This document shows positions 60,735 to 64,000 of a DNA stretch of 64,000 nt, one piece after another. The notes beneath the pieces are model-generated. The model was not told where the DNA came from and searched no databases. It worked only from the letters and a program-made list of their open reading frames with translations. The DNA comes from Macrostomum hystrix. Lineage: Eukaryota; Platyhelminthes; Macrostomidae. The DNA lies in the NCBI GenBank assembly GCA_950097015.1, contig CATNEN010000011.1, positions 6,567,001 through 6,631,000 of the forward strand. Direction: 5' to 3'. The position numbers were made by a program, and so were the translations under genes. Numbering within the stretch: position 1 is the first letter of the stretch; each line of letters starts with the position of its first letter.

Positions 60735-61715
60735 AGTGTTCTACACCTCCCTGATCCTTCAGTGTTCTACTCCACCCTGATCCTTCAGTGTTCTACTCCC
60801 CCTGATCCTTCAGTGTTCTACTTCCCCCTGATCCTTCAGTATTCTACTCCCCCCTGATCCTTCAGTGTTCTACTCCCCCTGATCCTTCAGTGTTCTACTC
60901 CCCCTGATCCTTCAGTGTTCTACTCCCCCTGATCCTTCAGTGTTCTACTTCCCCGGATCCTTCAGTGTTTTACTGCCCCTGATCCCTGATCCTTCAGTGT
61001 TCTACTCCACCCTGATCCTTCAGTGTTCTACTCCCCCTGATCCTTCAGTTTTCTACACCCCCCTGATCCTTCAGTGTTCTACTCCCCCCTGATCCTTCAG
61101 TGTTCTACACCCCCCTGATCCTTCAGTGTTCTACTCCACCCTGATCCTTCAGTGTTCTACTCCCCCTGATCCTTCAGTGTTCTACTCCCCCTGATCCTTC
61201 AGTGTTCTACTCCCCCCTGATCCTTCAGTGTTCTACTCCCCCTGATCCTTCAGTGTTCTACTCCCCCCTGATCCTTCAGTGTTCTACTCCCCCTGATCCT
61301 TCAGTGTTCTACTCCCCCTGATCTTTCAGTGTTCTACTCCCCCCTGATCCTTCAGTGTTCTACTCCCCCCTGATCCTTCAGTGTTCTACTCCCCCGGATC
61401 CTTCAGTGTTCTACTCCCCCTGATCCTTCAGTGTTCTACTCCCCCTGATCCTTCAGTGTTCTACTCCCCCCTGATCCTTCAGTGTTCTACTCCCCCTGAT
61501 CCTTCAGTGTTCTACTCCCCCTGATCCTTCAGTGTTCTACTCCCCCTGATCCTTCAGTGTTCTACTCCCCCTGATCCTTCAGTGTTCTACTCCCCCTGAT
61601 CCTTCAGTGTTCTACTCCCCCGGATCCTTCAGTGTTCTACTCCCCCTGATCCTTCAGTGTTCTACTCCCCCGGATCCTTCAGTGTTTTACTCCCCCTGAT
61701 CCATCAATATTCTAT
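60735..61715. repeat. 25-26-bp array
   Basis: About 38 units with core CTGATCCTTCAGTGTTCTAC followed by TCCCC or TCCCCC. Variants CGGATCC, CACCCTGATCC and ACACCC are scattered. Almost no divergence, suggesting recent expansion. Confidence 0.97.
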
Positions 61716-61902
61716 TGCCCCCTGATGCATGTCACGTCGTAGAAATTGTGTGCAATTTAAAGTAAGACATGCCATTATTAGTTTGTTTACAAAACGTGAT
61801 AAATTTGTAATAAATCAATCCCACTGGCCAGCTGAGTCCTGCTCAAGATGCTCAAGTGCAAAGACTCGGGCAAGAATCTGTCTTCCCGCGGATCAGCTAA
61901 GA

Positions 61903-61989
61903 ATGTCTCTCGCTGAAACAGCAGCTGCAAAATTTGGGGATAATTACGCATCTGAAATTTCCTTCCAGCTCTCCGGATTGCCACCTGGA
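61903..61989 (+). CDS. Possible first coding exon, 29 codons
   Basis: An ATG opens 29 codons (MSLAETAAAKFGDNYASEIS...) that end exactly at a donor-like GGA|GTAAGA in phase 0. No acceptor-linked second exon is identified before the window end, and no homologue is recognised. It could be chance; listed because donor quality and coding-like composition coincide. Confidence 0.2.
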
Positions 61990-62189
61990 GTAAGACGTAG
62001 CTTCAGAGATTCGTCGAACGTGCCGTCATCGACTTGTTTCAAGCCCTCCTGTCTGATCGTGTTTTTGGTTGACTAGGCATCTGTAATTCAGCTTTTAAGC
62101 CGAACTCGAAAATATATTTTCCCAGTTGATTGAGGCAAAGTAGAACTCTGTGAATCTGAATGAGGTCAAAAGTTGGATGGATAATATTT

Positions 62190-62525
62190 ATTTCTTCTCA
62201 TTCTCAGAACTTACAAATTGTATTAACATTCTCAGAACTTACAAATTGTATTAACATTCTCAGAACTTACAAATTGTATTAACATTCTCAGAACTTACAA
62301 ATTGTATTAACATTCTCAGAACTTACAAATTGTATTAACATTCTCAGAACTTACAAATTGTATTAACATTCTCAGAACTTACAAATTGTATTAACATTCT
62401 CAGAACTTACAAATTGTATTAACATTCTCAGAACTTACAAATTGTATTAACATTCTCAGAACTTACAAATTGCATTAACATTCTCAGAACTTACAAATTG
62501 TATTAACATTCTCAGAACTTCTTAT
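62190..62525. repeat. 28-bp near-identical array
   Basis: About 12 copies containing ATTCTCAGAACTTACAAATT plus GTATTAAC. Only one substitution (GCATTAAC) is seen across full units, so the array is young or efficiently homogenised. Confidence 0.97.
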
Positions 62526-62559
62526 GCTACCAGACTTGACATTGACTTTTAAAAATACC

Positions 62560-62660
62560 ATCCGACGAGATGTACATTGATAGTCTAGATTCTCGTCTCC
62601 TCAGATGTACATTGATAGTCTAGATTCTCGTCTCCTCAGATGTACATCGAGAGTTTTAAT
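62560..62660. repeat. ~36-bp short array with GATGTACAT core
   Basis: Three copies containing AGATGTACATTGATAGTCTA and TTCTCGTCTCCTC, the third diverged. Confidence 0.85.
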
Positions 62661-62674
62661 CTCCTCCCTCTAGA

Positions 62675-62750
62675 TGAGGGGTCGGCACACTTATGAGCAA
62701 GCGGGCCAAAGAGAGAACCTAAATCACGACAGCAGGCCGAATTCACTGTA
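62675..62750. mobile_element. Possible end of a hAT-type DNA transposon
   Basis: AGGGGTCGGCACACTT followed by GCAAGCGGGCC and GCAGGCCGAATTCACTG resembles the terminal sequence of many hAT elements, which begin CAGGGGTCGGCAAAC. No second terminus or 8-bp duplication was found nearby. Confidence 0.25.
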
Positions 62751-62754
62751 AAAA

Positions 62755-63062
62755 TATGATATAGGGGAGAGATGAGACACGGGAGAGATGAGACAAAAGA
62801 GAGATGAGACAAGGGAAAAGATTAGACACGGGAGAGATGAGACAAGGAAGAGATGAGACACGGGAGAGATGAGACACGGGAGAGATGAGACACGAGAGAG
62901 ATGAGACAGGGGAGAGATGAGACAGGGGAGAGATGAGACAGGGGAGAGATGAGACAGGGGAGAGATGAGACACGGGAGAGATGAGACACGAGAGAGATGA
63001 GACACGGGAGAGATGAGACACGGGAGAGATGAGACACGGGAGAGATAAGACACGGGAGAGAC
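62755..63062. repeat. 17-bp array GGGAGAGATGAGACACG
   Basis: About 18 copies, with ACAGG, ACACG, ACGAG and ACAAG variants. It directly abuts the next, unrelated array. Minus frames open through it are artefacts. Confidence 0.96.
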
Positions 63063-63402
63063 AGAGTGTCAGGTGAAGCATCAGGGTGTCAGGGGAGGCA
63101 TCAGGGTGTCAGGGGAGGCATCAGGGTCTCAGCGGAGGCATCAGGGTGTCAGGGGAGGCATCAGGGTGTCAGGGAAGGCATCAGGGTCTCAGCGGAGGCA
63201 TCAGGGTGTCAGGGGAGGCATCAGGGTGTCAGGGGAGGCATCAGGGTGTCAGGGGAGGCATCAGGGTGTCAGGGGAGGCATCAGGGTGTCAGGGGAGGCA
63301 TCAGGGTGTCAGGGGAGGCATCAGGGTGTCAGGGGAGGCATCAGGGTGTCAGGGGAGGCATCAGGGTGTCAGGGGAGGCATCAGGGTGTCAGGTGAGGCA
63401 GT
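63063..63402. repeat. 20-bp array AGGCATCAGGGTGTCAGGGG
   Basis: About 17 copies, nearly identical, with two TCTCAGCGG variants in equivalent positions 60 bp apart. All three plus frames remain open. Confidence 0.97.
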
Positions 63403-63513
63403 AGATGCAAAATCTAATATTCGCTGAAGAAACTAAGAGCGGAGAGCCATATAACCGAGGATCGATAAGAAGGCCGGACACCCAAATGGCGAGTTAGTCT
63501 GAGCGCAGCAGAG

Positions 63514-64000
63514 TAATGTTTAAGTGTCTGAAATATATTTATTAGTGCTTTAGTTTTTCTGTACTTAATTTTTCTTCAAGACAAAAAACTAATTTCGGAC
63601 GTCAAGCTGCCTAAAATGTGCTTATATATGAAGATATTTTCTTGATAATTTGATAAGGTCAGCCTGGCAAGGCGAGGTGCTTGTAGAGGGCTGTAAGCTG
63701 CTCATAGGTCTAATAAAGGTTGAGTAATTTTATGTCCCCCGGATAAAATAGGACGATTTTCCCAGTCTTTGCAGTTGCAGTGGTCCGTAAAAATATGGGA
63801 TTCAGTCCCTCTATGGGATTAGCTGCTTCTTGTGTTTCCACGCCTGGTTGCTAGTCCTTGAGTAGTGCTCACCATAATGGCAGTAGTAGAGCTATTAACT
63901 AATACTATATTGTTGGACTTTGCAGGAAACCATTATTAAGATAAAAAAACTGCGGTTATTATTCTGTTACTTATCTAAAAGTACTTTACCTACTTTTTTG
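63514..64000 (+). repeat. 489-bp dispersed repeat, copy B (cut by window edge)
   Basis: Same orientation as 40731-41219 with about 13 differences, including one C deletion and small clustered changes near the right end. The match is still intact at the last base of the window, so the true repeat may be longer than 487 bp on this side, although copy A's right limit is then also undetermined. Confidence 0.9.

Overview
This is a eukaryotic nuclear window, almost certainly metazoan. Its genes have GT-AG introns, use the standard code, and encode animal proteins: a PRMT1-type arginine methyltransferase, a CCR4/CNOT6 deadenylase, separase, a class A GPCR and a B-box/NHL protein. An initiator tRNA gene and tRNA-derived SINEs are also present. 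The very large load of private minisatellites would fit a spiralian such as a free-living flatworm, but the species cannot be fixed from the sequence.

Layout. 1-6391 (+): 3' part of PRMT1, four exons, with an initiator tRNA-Met gene inside one intron. 7048-8958: 25/30-bp array. 9473-21529 (+): CNOT6-like deadenylase, six coding exons, whose 6.6-kb first intron holds five separate arrays. 22871-31676 (-): complete separase, seven exons, 1,175 aa, convergent with CNOT6; one intron carries a piggyBac-type MITE. 34481-35431 (+): single-exon secreted protein of unknown function. 36660-40233 (+): three-exon methyltransferase-like protein of 368 aa. 46816-48474 (+): class A GPCR of 552 aa with a likely upstream non-coding exon. 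48775-56660: a 7.9-kb almost pure pyrimidine tract between convergent genes. 56891-58501 (-): B-box/coiled-coil/NHL protein. 59272-63402: seven further arrays. A 489-bp block at 40731 recurs at 63514 and runs into the window edge.

The dominant theme is tandem repetition. I count about 33 distinct arrays, together roughly 45% of the window (hand estimate), most with 14-36-bp units, and most introns have their own unit. Many arrays start or stop within a few tens of bases of a splice site. Nearly all long open frames outside the genes listed here are by-products of these arrays. I see no operon or defence system. PRMT1, CNOT6 and separase are housekeeping genes in unrelated pathways, and nothing suggests the genes form one system. 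The most unusual things here are the intron-by-intron minisatellite architecture, arrays in different places that share a core motif, and the giant pyrimidine tract.
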